Positions 1 through 9,287 of a stretch of 32,109 nt of DNA are shown one piece after another; the first letter of the stretch is position 1; every line of letters begins with the position of its first letter. Below the pieces are notes generated by a model that saw only the letters and a list, made by a program, of their open reading frames with translations, was not told the DNA's origin and searched no databases. This DNA is from Lachnospiraceae bacterium. Lineage in GTDB: Bacteria; Bacillota; Clostridia; Lachnospirales; Lachnospiraceae. A program made the position numbers and the translations under genes. Location of the stretch: NCBI GenBank assembly GCA_017467805.1, contig JAFUKJ010000020.1, positions 1 through 32,109 of the forward strand, read 5' to 3'.

Positions 1-18
1 AATAAATAGCGCGATGGG

Positions 19-80
19 TATACTATAAAATAAATTATGTAATCTTTACATAAAAATAAATAATTTTAGTAAAAACTAAA
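19..80 (+). promoter_or_regulatory. Leader of the sugar-transport operon: -10-like box, palindrome, small hairpin
   Basis: A TATACT hexamer at 19-24 could be a -10 box, but its -35 would lie outside the window. An 8+3+8 inverted repeat (TTATGTAA, TCT, TTACATAA) spans 35-53 and could be an operator just downstream of the promoter. A second small hairpin (TTTAGT, AAAA, ACTAAA) spans 65-80. CTCCC at 87-91 can pair with GGGAG at 100-104, which would partly mask the Shine-Dalgarno of the first gene. All arms are directly visible; the regulatory roles are inference. Confidence 0.4.
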
Positions 81-117
81 GCAAAACTCCCAAAACATCG
101 GGAGGGATTGGAGGGGC

Positions 118-2280
118 ATGAAGAAGAGGGTTTTAAGCATTTTATTAGGATTGTCCATGGTTATGGGACTGTTATCAGGATGTGGAAGCAGCTCAGAGAA
201 GACAGAGGAGGTAAAAGAGTCAGCGACATCTTCAACACAGGAGGAGGTAGCGCAGACTACAGCCGAAACAGAGGTAGAGGAAGTCGAGACCTATGCAGGT
301 TTTGAGGAGACTCCAATGGACTTAGGAGGAAGAACCATCCGACTGAAGGTATTTAATACTACATACTGGACTTATGCTTCCAATGTAGATGATACATCTA
401 ATGAAACATTGGCATTAATGGAAGCGCTGGAGTCTATTGAAAAGGATTATAACTGCGTATTTGAAATTTCTCAGGCTGATAAGGGAGAGGATTTTGAAGC
501 AGCACTGTTGACTGCCAAGGCAGCAGGCGAAACCTATTGTGATATTTACGAAGGTATGCCATATTGCCATTTTGATGCAGCTAATGTATACGGTTACAAC
601 GTCATGATGGATATGAATGACCCACAGATTGCAGATATTATCAAGCTTGACAGCAATCCATGGGGAGATGCTAATAATTTAGGATATCTCTATGGTAAGC
701 AGTATGGTGTTAACTTTATGAGAAAGAATAATGGTGATATTATCCGTTCTGTTCTTTGTTTCAATAAGGACTATATTGAGCAGTACGGTATCGAGGACCC
801 ATATGAGCTTGTAAGAAATGGTGAGTGGACCTTTGATAAGTTTGAAGAGATTTGTGCGGAAATCGTTGCACAGTCTGACGGAACTGTAGCACCTTTATCA
901 TGTGGTTTGGAAGAGATTATTGTTCCACAGTTTGTATTGGCAAATAATGGTTCTATTGCAGAGTTGGATGAGACAACAGGCGGTTATAAGTTTACAGGAC
1001 TTTCAGATAATACAATGGAAGCTTTGAATTACCTTTCTAACCTGTCACAGAAGGAGTATTTGTCTTATGCAAATGCAAACTTCTACAATCAGGAATCAGT
1101 ATTCTACTGTGCGATTTATAACGAAATGAAGTACTTCGTACAGGGTGTAAATGATATCGGATTTAATGTAGGACTTCTTCCTGGACCTATGGGACCACAG
1201 GCAGATGATTATTGTACAACATCTTACTCAGCAGCTATGTATCACATTATGGAAGGTGTAGAGAAGCCTGAGGAGATTGCAGCAGTACTTGTTGCTATGG
1301 CAAACAGACTGACACTTGTAGAGGAAGAGGCTCTTGAGTATCAGGAAATGTACGGAATTCCTGATGAGGATTCTATTGAGATGTTCCAGATTATGTTTAA
1401 CAACTATAAGTATGATGCGTCAAGAGTTGTATCAGGTAATGAGCTTGTAAGTGTAAATAACGCAATCTTAGATTTGGAGAAAACACCAGCAGAAGCATAT
1501 GCAGAGATAGAGCCTGTTATTCAGGCTATGTATGACAAGGCAGTTGCTGGAGATGTTACATCTCTTGAAGATAAGTTTGCTGATTTGAATAAGCCTTATG
1601 TGGCAATTCCTGAGACAGATGGATTGCTTGCACATTTCACATTTGATGATGAAGCAACGGGCTTTACATCTAACGGAATTGAAGCGGTTGCATCAAATGG
1701 AGCAGCAGTGCTCGCTGATGACGGACATAATGGCAAGGCTATCCATATGGATGACGATGAGGGTAACTACTATCTGACCATTCAGGATGCTTCTGGTAAT
1801 AATCCTCTTGCAGGTAAGGATGAGTTCACAGTTATTGTATCAGTTAATACAAAGAGCATGACAAACTGGCCATTCTTTATGGCACCTGATGGTAATGCAC
1901 CTGAGTATTTATATGAGAAATATCTTGCAATTCTTGATACAGGTTCAAATGTAACAGTTGAGAGATATAACAATAATGGTGAAAGAGCGCAGACAGTAAG
2001 CTTGGCAAGTGATGCAAATGGATGGAAGCAGTACTTACTTGTTGTAAAAGAGAATTCGCATACATTGTATTCAACAAAGGGAGAAATTATTTCTCTTGAG
2101 ATGCCTGAAGGCTACAAGCCAACAGATATTACAGGCGGAGAGGGTGTAATCTTTGTAGGATATGCACCATGGGGTACAGGTGAGTATTATCATGGTTACT
2201 TAGATGAATTGGCAATTTATGATTATGCATTCTCAGATGATGAGATTAAGGCATTTTCAGGTTTAACTTCACTTGAATAA
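118..2280 (+). CDS. Sugar ABC transporter substrate-binding lipoprotein with C-terminal LamG-like domain
   Basis: This is a 720-residue extracellular solute-binding protein. A lipoprotein signal peptide ends in the lipobox LLSGC (lipidated Cys22), followed by a Glu/Thr/Ser-rich linker to about residue 55. Residues about 55-490 look like a family 1 (CUT1 sugar) binding protein. From about residue 500 a separate beta-rich segment begins with LLAHFTFDDEATGF and ends with GYLDELAIYDYAFSDDEI, the start and end signatures of LamG / concanavalin A-like lectin domains. Family 1 binding proteins are usually 400-500 residues, so the C-terminal module is an addition. Start ATG 118 uses GGAGGG at 101-106. 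It is the first gene of the operon and probably delivers glycans to one of the two downstream permease pairs. The fold assignment is from pattern recognition; the sugar is unknown. Confidence 0.85.
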   Translation: MKKRVLSILLGLSMVMGLLSGCGSSSEKTEEVKESATSSTQEEVAQTTAETEVEEVETYAGFEETPMDLGGRTIRLKVFNTTYWTYASNVDDTSNETLALMEALESIEKDYNCVFEISQADKGEDFEAALLTAKAAGETYCDIYEGMPYCHFDAANVYGYNVMMDMNDPQIADIIKLDSNPWGDANNLGYLYGKQYGVNFMRKNNGDIIRSVLCFNKDYIEQYGIEDPYELVRNGEWTFDKFEEICAEIVAQSDGTVAPLSCGLEEIIVPQFVLANNGSIAELDETTGGYKFTGLSDNTMEALNYLSNLSQKEYLSYANANFYNQESVFYCAIYNEMKYFVQGVNDIGFNVGLLPGPMGPQADDYCTTSYSAAMYHIMEGVEKPEEIAAVLVAMANRLTLVEEEALEYQEMYGIPDEDSIEMFQIMFNNYKYDASRVVSGNELVSVNNAILDLEKTPAEAYAEIEPVIQAMYDKAVAGDVTSLEDKFADLNKPYVAIPETDGLLAHFTFDDEATGFTSNGIEAVASNGAAVLADDGHNGKAIHMDDDEGNYYLTIQDASGNNPLAGKDEFTVIVSVNTKSMTNWPFFMAPDGNAPEYLYEKYLAILDTGSNVTVERYNNNGERAQTVSLASDANGWKQYLLVVKENSHTLYSTKGEIISLEMPEGYKPTDITGGEGVIFVGYAPWGTGEYYHGYLDELAIYDYAFSDDEIKAFSGLTSLE

Positions 2281-2294
2281 TAGGAAGAAATACG

Positions 2295-2322
2295 AAGCGA
2301 GTAGGAAAGCTCCTACTCGCTT
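2295..2322 (+). promoter_or_regulatory. Intergenic hairpin after the first binding-protein gene
   Basis: A perfect 12-bp stem (AAGCGAGTAGGA at 2295-2306, TCCTACTCGCTT at 2311-2322) closes a 4-nt AAGC loop in the 66-bp gap between the two binding-protein genes. The following TACTTTC is a poor U-tract, so it looks more like a leaky terminator or RNA-processing/stability hairpin than a full terminator. Such hairpins often keep binding-protein mRNA more abundant than downstream permease mRNA; that role is inference. Confidence 0.6.
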
Positions 2323-2346
2323 TACTTTCAGGAAGGCGTGTTTATA

Positions 2347-5220
2347 TTGAAGAGAATACCGAATAGAATGATTAGCTTAGCACTGACTCTTGTAATGCTT
2401 GCAGGAACATGTAATGTAGCAGTGGCAGGTAATCAGGAAAATACGCAGTCAGAGGTGGTTTCGACGAATAAAGTCAGCATTTCTGATGCAATAAGCTACA
2501 AATATTATCAGGAACAACATAATGATAAAGAGTTTCACAATGAAACTTTGACTATTTTGGCATCACAGGTAACAAAGCTTGATGGTGGTGAGATAGTAGA
2601 TGAATATTTTGGAAAAGAAAATGTAATTCTGACGGACGAACAGGGTTCGACCGAATGGGAATTTGTAATAGATAAGAGTGGAATGTACTCGATTAATGTA
2701 GAGTATTATCCAATGGAAGGCTATGGCAGTACCATTGTTAGAAATATTCTGATAGATGGTGAGGTACCATTTGAAGAGGCTAAAAATGTAGAGTTCAGTC
2801 GTTTCTATGCGGATGATGAGGCAGGAGGAAGAACAGATACAGTATGGGCGGACCAGGTAGAAATACCTCATTGGAGTCAGTGTCGCATTAAAGATGCCTT
2901 TTGCTATTACGGCGAAGCACTTTACTTTTATCTTGAGAAGGGAACACATACATTGAGTATCGTATCTGAGAAGGAGCCGATGGCAATTAGTCAGATTACC
3001 TTGTCTTCTGAAAAGATAGAAGTAGATTCGTATGAAGAAGTTTATGCAAGACATTTGGAAGCAGGTGCAGTGAATGCAGAGGGAGTTTTCGATGGCGGTG
3101 TATTGTATCTTCAGGCAGAAAGCTGTGATGAAAAGAGCGACCCGACACTTCACGGTAAGAATGATAATACCTCGACTAAGAATCACCCATATTCTACATC
3201 AAAGAAGCTGATTAATGTAGTGGCAGGTTCGGCGTGGAAGTATCCTGGACAGTGGATGAGCTGGAAGGTAACTATTCCAGAGAGTGGTTTTTACTACATT
3301 GGCAGTAGAAGCAAGCAGAATTATGCACAGGATATTTATAGTAACAGAACGATTTATATAGATGGCGAGCTGCCGTTTAAGGAGGCTGCAAATAATCACT
3401 TCTATTATGATGAAGACTGGCAGACAGATGAATTTGGTGGCGAGACACCTTACCTGTTCTATCTGGAGGAAGGCGAGCATGAGATTACATTAAAGCAGAC
3501 CTCTGGTGATATGTGCGACATATTGGTGGAGGCAGATGAGGTACTGGAGAATTTGAACAGTATCAACATTAAATTATTATCTCTCTTGGGTGCCACACCA
3601 GATACGGACAGAGATTATCAGATTGCGACTTATATGCCAGAGACGGTAGAGGCATTGAAAGTAAATGCAGAAGCCTTACAAGCGATACATGATAGCCTGA
3701 TAGAGATGACAGGAGCGAATAACTCTCTGACAGCGCAGTTGAATCAGTTAATTTTTGTTTTAGAGAAAATGTATACAAAGCCTTCTAACATCGCAAGCCA
3801 GTATACAAGATTCAGAGATTTGGTAGGAACCTTTGGTAACTGGATTATGACAGTTAGAGAGCATCATCTTATGATAGATTACATCTATATTTCAGAGCCT
3901 TCAGCAAATGTAGATAAGAGTAATGATTCATTTATTGTGAAGCTGACAAAGGGTGTTAAGGAGCTGATTTATTCCTTTACGGAGGATGAAAATATTCTTG
4001 GAAGCGGCGAGACGCTAAAGGATGCCGAGACGATTACGGTATGGATTGGAAGCGGTATTACAGGTGGTCGCGACCAGGCATCAGCCTTAAATGAGATGAT
4101 TTTAAAGGACTTTACAGAGGAATATGGTATTAATGTAGAGCTTCAGCTTGTGCCTGAGAATACGATTTTAATGGCAAGCTTAACAGATAACAGCCCTGAC
4201 GTGGTATTGCAGACACAGGGACAGGTTCCCGTTGATTTTGCATTGAGAAATGCTGTATATGATTTAACATTGTTTGAAGACTATGAAGAGGTTGCTGAAA
4301 GATTTTATGACAGTGCGATAGAGCCGTTCGAATATGATGGCGGCGTGTATGCACTTCCAGAAACTTTGTCATACAATATGCTTTTCTACAGAACAGATAT
4401 CCTTGAGGATTTGGGAATTGAGCCTGAGCAGTTGACTACATGGGAGTCAATTATTGAGATTCTTCCTGTATTGCAGTCTCAAAATATGAACATTGCGATG
4501 CCTGCAATTGTATCAAGCTTTACGATGTTCCTTTATCAGTTTGGCGGGGAATATTACACTGAGGATAACAAAGCGAGTGCTTTAGATGAGAAGGTTTCAT
4601 TGGATGCATTCAAGTTCTGGACAGATTTTTACACAGAATACAGCTTACCTGTAGATTACAGCTTTGAGAATCGATTTAGAACAGGAGAGATGCCGATTGG
4701 TGTTGCAGATTACACCATGTACAATCTGCTTTCCATCAGTGCTCCTGAGATTAAGGGAAAATGGGCAATGACCGTTCTCCCAGGAGTAGAGCAGGAGGAT
4801 GGCAGTATCAATAATGTTTCACCAGCGACATCAAAGGGCTGTATTCTGATGAACAGTAGCGATAACAAGGAAGCTGCATGGACCTTTATGAAATGGTGGA
4901 CAGATGCGGATGCCCAGTACGAATTTGGCAGCCAGTTGGAGGCAGTAATGGGCGCGGCTGCAAGATATAATACAGCGAATATTGAGGCTTTGAAGCGTAT
5001 GCCTTGGTCTGCAACTGATAGAATCGGATTGTTAGAGCAGCTGGCAAATCTTAGAGGCGTTCCGAATATTCCAGGTGGATACTATACGGAAAGAAATGTT
5101 AATTTTGCAAAGCTTGCAGTAATTAATAATGGTGAAGACCCAAGAGATCAACTGATGAAATATTCGGATAATATTACAGAAGAAATTACGGTAAAACGTA
5201 GTGAGTTTGGATTGGAGTAG
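2347..5220 (+). CDS. Large solute-binding protein with two tandem carbohydrate-binding-like modules
   Basis: The start is most likely TTG 2347, 10 nt after AGGAAGG (2330-2336). The in-frame GTG at 2338 lies only 1 nt from that site. Numbered from 2347, a Sec signal peptide ends near AVA-G (about residue 27). Two beta-rich segments follow, about 100-222 and 250-400. Each carries the motif R-x-I-x-IDGE-x-PF-x-EA (near residues 132 and 334) and each ends in a short acidic/Gly segment followed by LEKGTHTLSI or LEEGEHEITL, so they look like a duplicated CBM6/35-like domain. A helical linker leads to a family 1 solute-binding domain at about 560-950 (ETITVWIGSGITGG, then ALPETLSYNMLFYRTDIL). At 957 residues it is about twice the usual length. 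It lacks a lipobox, so how it is retained at the surface is unclear. The substrate is unknown. Confidence 0.82.
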   Translation: MKRIPNRMISLALTLVMLAGTCNVAVAGNQENTQSEVVSTNKVSISDAISYKYYQEQHNDKEFHNETLTILASQVTKLDGGEIVDEYFGKENVILTDEQGSTEWEFVIDKSGMYSINVEYYPMEGYGSTIVRNILIDGEVPFEEAKNVEFSRFYADDEAGGRTDTVWADQVEIPHWSQCRIKDAFCYYGEALYFYLEKGTHTLSIVSEKEPMAISQITLSSEKIEVDSYEEVYARHLEAGAVNAEGVFDGGVLYLQAESCDEKSDPTLHGKNDNTSTKNHPYSTSKKLINVVAGSAWKYPGQWMSWKVTIPESGFYYIGSRSKQNYAQDIYSNRTIYIDGELPFKEAANNHFYYDEDWQTDEFGGETPYLFYLEEGEHEITLKQTSGDMCDILVEADEVLENLNSINIKLLSLLGATPDTDRDYQIATYMPETVEALKVNAEALQAIHDSLIEMTGANNSLTAQLNQLIFVLEKMYTKPSNIASQYTRFRDLVGTFGNWIMTVREHHLMIDYIYISEPSANVDKSNDSFIVKLTKGVKELIYSFTEDENILGSGETLKDAETITVWIGSGITGGRDQASALNEMILKDFTEEYGINVELQLVPENTILMASLTDNSPDVVLQTQGQVPVDFALRNAVYDLTLFEDYEEVAERFYDSAIEPFEYDGGVYALPETLSYNMLFYRTDILEDLGIEPEQLTTWESIIEILPVLQSQNMNIAMPAIVSSFTMFLYQFGGEYYTEDNKASALDEKVSLDAFKFWTDFYTEYSLPVDYSFENRFRTGEMPIGVADYTMYNLLSISAPEIKGKWAMTVLPGVEQEDGSINNVSPATSKGCILMNSSDNKEAAWTFMKWWTDADAQYEFGSQLEAVMGAAARYNTANIEALKRMPWSATDRIGLLEQLANLRGVPNIPGGYYTERNVNFAKLAVINNGEDPRDQLMKYSDNITEEITVKRSEFGLE

Positions 5221-5226
5221 TGGATT

Positions 5227-6159
5227 ATGAAGGAGATGACCTTAAAGGAAAGGGTGCATGCAGATCTGGCGTATCAGTGGAAGCAGATTAAGAGAAATAA
5301 AGTGAAGTACCTGTTTCTTGCACCATATCTGATACTTTTTATTGTATTTACGGTGTGTCCAGTAGTGGTATCCATATATTTCAGTTTTACGGATTTTAAC
5401 ATGCTGGAGAAGCCTAATTTTATTGGAATTAAGAATTATTACAGATTATTTTTGGCGGATGATTTGTATATCAAGGCACTTGGTAATACACTGATGTTTG
5501 CATTAATCACGGGACCTGGCGGATATTTATTGTCACTGCTGATGGCGTGGTTTATGAATGAATTGCCAAGAGCCGTGCGCGTGGTGTTTACGGTGTTATT
5601 ATATTCGCCGTCCCTTGCAGGTGGTATGACGAATGTATTTAAGATTATCTTCAGTTCGGATGCGCAGGGATATTTAAACGCATTTCTCATTAATTACGGA
5701 TTTATTTCTGTTCCTATTAAATGGCTGGAAAATGCGGATTATGTAGTTCCGATTATTATTTTTACAGTATTGTGGGGAAGCCTTGGTACCTCCTTCCTGT
5801 CATTTATTGCAGGACTTCAGGGTATCGGTAAGGAGTACTATGAGGCAGGTGCTATGGATGGTATCAGAAACCGCTGGCAGGAGCTTTGGTATATTACTTT
5901 GCCATTGATGAAGCCGCAGATGCTGTTTAGTGCTGTTATTTCCATTACAGGAGCCTTTTCAATTGGTGCAATTATTACAGGTCTTGCAGGTAATCCTAGT
6001 GTTGACTATTGTGCGCATACAGTAATGCAGCATTTGGAGGATTACGGTACAGTGCGCTATGAGATGGGATATTCGTCCTCGATTGCGACGGTGCTGTTCC
6101 TGATTATGCTGGGACTTAATACAGCAGTGCAGAAGTTGATTAAGAAAATCGGAAGATAA
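5227..6159 (+). CDS. Sugar ABC transporter permease, MalF/UgpA type (pair 1)
   Basis: A 310-residue integral membrane protein with about six hydrophobic segments, preceded by a basic N-terminus. The cytoplasmic EAA loop that docks on the ABC ATPase is visible as EAGAMDGIRNRWQELWYITL at about 217-236. The length and motif fit the binding-protein-dependent permease family (CUT1, MalF-like subunit). Start ATG 5227 uses the GGAG at 5214-5217 inside the end of the previous gene, 6 bp away, so translation is probably coupled. It should form a heterodimer with the next permease. No ATP-binding subunit is encoded in the operon. Confidence 0.92.
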   Translation: MKEMTLKERVHADLAYQWKQIKRNKVKYLFLAPYLILFIVFTVCPVVVSIYFSFTDFNMLEKPNFIGIKNYYRLFLADDLYIKALGNTLMFALITGPGGYLLSLLMAWFMNELPRAVRVVFTVLLYSPSLAGGMTNVFKIIFSSDAQGYLNAFLINYGFISVPIKWLENADYVVPIIIFTVLWGSLGTSFLSFIAGLQGIGKEYYEAGAMDGIRNRWQELWYITLPLMKPQMLFSAVISITGAFSIGAIITGLAGNPSVDYCAHTVMQHLEDYGTVRYEMGYSSSIATVLFLIMLGLNTAVQKLIKKIGR

Positions 6160-6204
6160 GAATTTCTATTTTCACAATATTTTAGTAGCAGAATGGAGAT
6201 AGAT

Positions 6205-7080
6205 ATGAAAACTAAGAAAAAACAGCATTTGATTAAAAAGAGACTGTCAAGGTCCAGAGGCGGCGACGTGGTAATGATTCTGGCACTTAGTGTTTTTACA
6301 CTGATTATGATGATTCCGCTAATCTATGCGATAGGAATGTCATTAAAGCCTGCAAATGAGCTTTGGGTGTTCCCGCCTACGATTTTGCCGCAGCATCCAA
6401 CGTTGAAGAACTATAAGGACTTGTTTTCGTTGATGACAGATTCATGGGTGCCAATCCAGAGATATCTCTTTAACTCAGTATTTATCACAGCAGTGGGAAC
6501 CTTTGGACATATTATTCTGGCATCAATGGCAGCGTATGTTTTATCACGTTATACATTTCCTGGCTCAAGGTTCATATTCTCAATGATTAAGGGAACCCTG
6601 ATGTTTAGCGGTGCAGTACTTGCAATTCCTAATTATCTTGTGATGAATGCGTTAAATTTGACAGATTCTTATATGGTATATATTTTACCTGCTTTCAGTA
6701 ATACGCTTGGTTTATTCCTGATGAAGCAGTTTATGGACCAGATGATACCGATGTCACTTTTAGAGAGTGCAGAGATTGATGGAGCAAATGACTGGGTTAA
6801 ATTTTCACAGATTGTTATGCCATTGGTAAAGCCTGCGTGGTTGACCTTGATTGTATTCTCTGTACGTGATTTGTGGGCAACAGGAGCGTCACCATATGTT
6901 TATACTGAGCAGCTCAAGACATTGCCTTATGCCTTGAGTCAGATTGCGACAGGCGGCGTGGCAAGAGCAGGCGTTGGTGCGGCGATTAGTATTATTTTAA
7001 TACTTGTGCCACTCGTGGTATTTATCCTGTCACAGTCAAATGTTATGGAGACGATGTCAACATCGGGTATGAAGGAATAA
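6205..7080 (+). CDS. Carbohydrate ABC transporter permease, MalG/UgpE type (pair 1)
   Basis: Start ATG 6205 is preferred over the in-frame ATG 6193 because GGAG (6195-6198) sits 6 nt upstream of it and nothing comparable precedes 6193. The 291-residue product has a basic N-terminus, about six membrane segments and the EAA-type loop ESAEIDGANDWVKFSQIVMP. The MalG-like C-terminus is present. It partners the preceding MalF-type permease. The spacing and order (binding protein, MalF, MalG) is the standard CUT1 arrangement. Confidence 0.92.
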   Translation: MKTKKKQHLIKKRLSRSRGGDVVMILALSVFTLIMMIPLIYAIGMSLKPANELWVFPPTILPQHPTLKNYKDLFSLMTDSWVPIQRYLFNSVFITAVGTFGHIILASMAAYVLSRYTFPGSRFIFSMIKGTLMFSGAVLAIPNYLVMNALNLTDSYMVYILPAFSNTLGLFLMKQFMDQMIPMSLLESAEIDGANDWVKFSQIVMPLVKPAWLTLIVFSVRDLWATGASPYVYTEQLKTLPYALSQIATGGVARAGVGAAISIILILVPLVVFILSQSNVMETMSTSGMKE

Positions 7081-7102
7081 GGTATAGAAAGTGGAGAAAG
7101 CT

Positions 7103-8629
7103 ATGAGGAAAAAAATTCTAATGGGATTGGCATTGGCTCTTTGCATTGTGCTTGGTAGTACGCCTGTAAGCTATGCCAGTGAAGACTATTCTCAGGAATC
7201 TGCCTATATTTATTCAAGGGAAGGAAGAGCAGTCAGTATTCCAGATGCTTATGAATATAAGAAGTCATTGTCTTTAATGGATATCGAGGTAAACGGTGAG
7301 GGCTTAAGCAGCGCCGCAGATATGTTTGTCAGCGGAAGTGACAAGATTTATATTGTGGATTCCATTAAAGGTGCTGTAGTAAGGCTTGATGAGAATTTAA
7401 CAGTAGAGAGAATTTATACGGAGTTTATCTTGCAGGATGGTACTGTAACAACACTTAAGAAGCCAGAAGGTATTTTTGTTGCAGATGACGGTACTATGTA
7501 TATTGCAGATACTGAGAATAAAAGAATATTAATTACAGATGAAGAAGGTAATGTGCAGCAGGAGATTTTGAAGCCTGAGAATCTGGTGGGAATCAAGCTT
7601 ACATCCTTTTTGCCTACCAAGATTGTTGTAGATTCTACAGGCAGAATGTCAGTGGTTGCCAGAAATAACAACAATGGTCTGTTGCAGTTTACAAAGGATG
7701 GCGAGTTTACAGGTTACATGGGTGCGCCGTCTGTACAGATTTCGGCGCTGGATAAATTATTAAGAAAGATTTCGACAGATGAGCAGCGCGCACAGATGCA
7801 GTATTATGTGCCAACTGAGTATAACAATATTAAGATTGATGAGAAGAACTTTATTTGGGGAACAATCTCTTCTGTATCAGCAGAGGAAATTGACCAGGTA
7901 ATTATGTATGGTGATATGTCTGGTAAAGTAACACCAATTAAGAAGCTCAATACCATGGGAACGGATGTGTTGAAGAGAAAGGGACTGTTTGCACCTGTAG
8001 GAGAATTGTATTTTGGAGACACCCCTTCTAAGATGACGGATGTGGCTTTGGGTGAAAATGGAATCTATACTTTGCTTGACAGCTATTATGGAAAGCTTTT
8101 TACCTATAATTCGGATGGTGTTCTTCTTCATGTATCCTTGCGCAAGGGTACAAAGAAGGGGCAGCTTATGACACCTGTTGCCGTAGATTATGTAGGAAGC
8201 AGATTATATGTATTGGATTCGGGACTTGGACAGATTCTGATGTACAGTCCGACGACCTATGGCAGCCTTTTGATTGAGGCAGAGGGTTATGCTGCAAATG
8301 GTGATTATGACCTTGCAAACGAAACCTGGAGAAAGGTAGCAGAGAGAAATTCTAATTTTGATTATGCCTATGTTGGCCTTGGAAACTCTGAGTATTCGAC
8401 AGGTAATTATGAGCAGGCAATGGAATATTATATGAATGCGGATGAGGTGGAGAAGTATTCAGATACCAAGGAAGCGTTACGAAAAGAGCAGGCAGACAGT
8501 ATATTTCCTATAATGTTCATGGCGATTATATTACTGGTGGTTATTCTGACGCTTGCATCCTTAGCTCGCAGAATCAGATGCTACGTCAAAGGTGAGACTT
8601 ATATACAGCACGGAAGGGAGGATGAATAA
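7103..8629 (+). CDS. NHL-repeat / TPR membrane-anchored extracellular protein
   Basis: Start ATG 7103 has GGAG (7093-7096) at ideal spacing; the in-frame GTG at 7091 overlaps that site and is unlikely. The 508-residue product has a signal peptide ending near SYA-S. A beta-propeller region with NHL-like blades follows (for example KPEGIFVADDGTMYIADTEN, and later VAVDYVGSRLYVLDSGLGQI). Two TPR-like helical pairs come next (AEGYAANGDYDLANETWRKV; LGNSEYSTGNYEQAMEYY). One C-terminal transmembrane helix (FPIMFMAIILLVVILTLASL) precedes a short basic tail. The predicted topology places propeller and TPRs outside the cell. It may be a scaffold holding binding proteins or glycan at the transporter; that role is inference. 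Its stop overlaps the next start (TAATG). Confidence 0.8.
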   Translation: MRKKILMGLALALCIVLGSTPVSYASEDYSQESAYIYSREGRAVSIPDAYEYKKSLSLMDIEVNGEGLSSAADMFVSGSDKIYIVDSIKGAVVRLDENLTVERIYTEFILQDGTVTTLKKPEGIFVADDGTMYIADTENKRILITDEEGNVQQEILKPENLVGIKLTSFLPTKIVVDSTGRMSVVARNNNNGLLQFTKDGEFTGYMGAPSVQISALDKLLRKISTDEQRAQMQYYVPTEYNNIKIDEKNFIWGTISSVSAEEIDQVIMYGDMSGKVTPIKKLNTMGTDVLKRKGLFAPVGELYFGDTPSKMTDVALGENGIYTLLDSYYGKLFTYNSDGVLLHVSLRKGTKKGQLMTPVAVDYVGSRLYVLDSGLGQILMYSPTTYGSLLIEAEGYAANGDYDLANETWRKVAERNSNFDYAYVGLGNSEYSTGNYEQAMEYYMNADEVEKYSDTKEALRKEQADSIFPIMFMAIILLVVILTLASLARRIRCYVKGETYIQHGREDE

Positions 8630-9261
8630 TGACAGGGCTTTTAAAAGAATTAAAATATGCTTTGTATTTAATTGTACATCCCTTCGATGCTTATTGGGAT
8701 TTGAAGCATGAAAAGAGAGGTTCTTTGCGAACCGCAATTGTAATTTTTATACTGTTTAACCTGGTTTTGGTTGCAGAGAATTTGTTCACAGGATATATTT
8801 TTGGCGGAAGAAAGAATGTAGATTACAATATGTTCTCTACCTTTTGGGGAACCATAGGTGTTATGGCACTTTTTTGCGTAGGCAACTGGGGACTGACTTG
8901 TCTGAGTGATGGTAAGGGAACCATGTATGATATATGCACAGCAACCGCTTATGCTTTGGTTCCATATATCATTATTCATATTCCTATGATTTTTCTGAGT
9001 AATTTCTTTGTTCAGAGAGAGGCAACCTTTTATGCTGTGTTTGGTATGCTGGCAACCTTCTGGTGTGCATTCCTTTTGTTGGTAAGTCAGATTGTAACGC
9101 ATCAGTATACATTGTTTAGAGCATTAATTGTCCTGTTTGCAACATTTGTTGCGATGATGGCAATGGCGTGTTTATTGATTCTTTTTGTAAATCTGCTTCA
9201 GCAGGTAATTGTATTTGCCAGCATTATTATTGAAGAGATTTATCTTAGGATGAAATACTAA
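8629..9261 (+). CDS. Yip1-family polytopic membrane protein
   Basis: This 210-residue hydrophobic protein has about five membrane segments and the Yip1-domain pattern: an N-terminal amphipathic start (HPFDAYWDLKHEKRGSLRTA), then LTCLSDGKGTMYDICTATAY followed by ALVPYII. The ATG shares one base with the stop of the upstream NHL gene, so the two are translationally coupled. Yip1 proteins in bacteria have no established function. From memory, copies often sit beside DUF5696 and sugar-permease genes in Bacillota, as here. It may assemble with the NHL/TPR protein in the membrane; this is inference. Confidence 0.8.
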   Translation: MTGLLKELKYALYLIVHPFDAYWDLKHEKRGSLRTAIVIFILFNLVLVAENLFTGYIFGGRKNVDYNMFSTFWGTIGVMALFCVGNWGLTCLSDGKGTMYDICTATAYALVPYIIIHIPMIFLSNFFVQREATFYAVFGMLATFWCAFLLLVSQIVTHQYTLFRALIVLFATFVAMMAMACLLILFVNLLQQVIVFASIIIEEIYLRMKY

Positions 9262-9287
9262 ATGGGCGGTTAAGGAGATAGAAATGT

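Noticed and set aside
2563-3186. 207-codon open frame on the minus strand inside the second binding-protein gene
   Set aside because: Cys/Ile/Phe-rich low-quality translation without ribosome site, fully inside a convincing gene.
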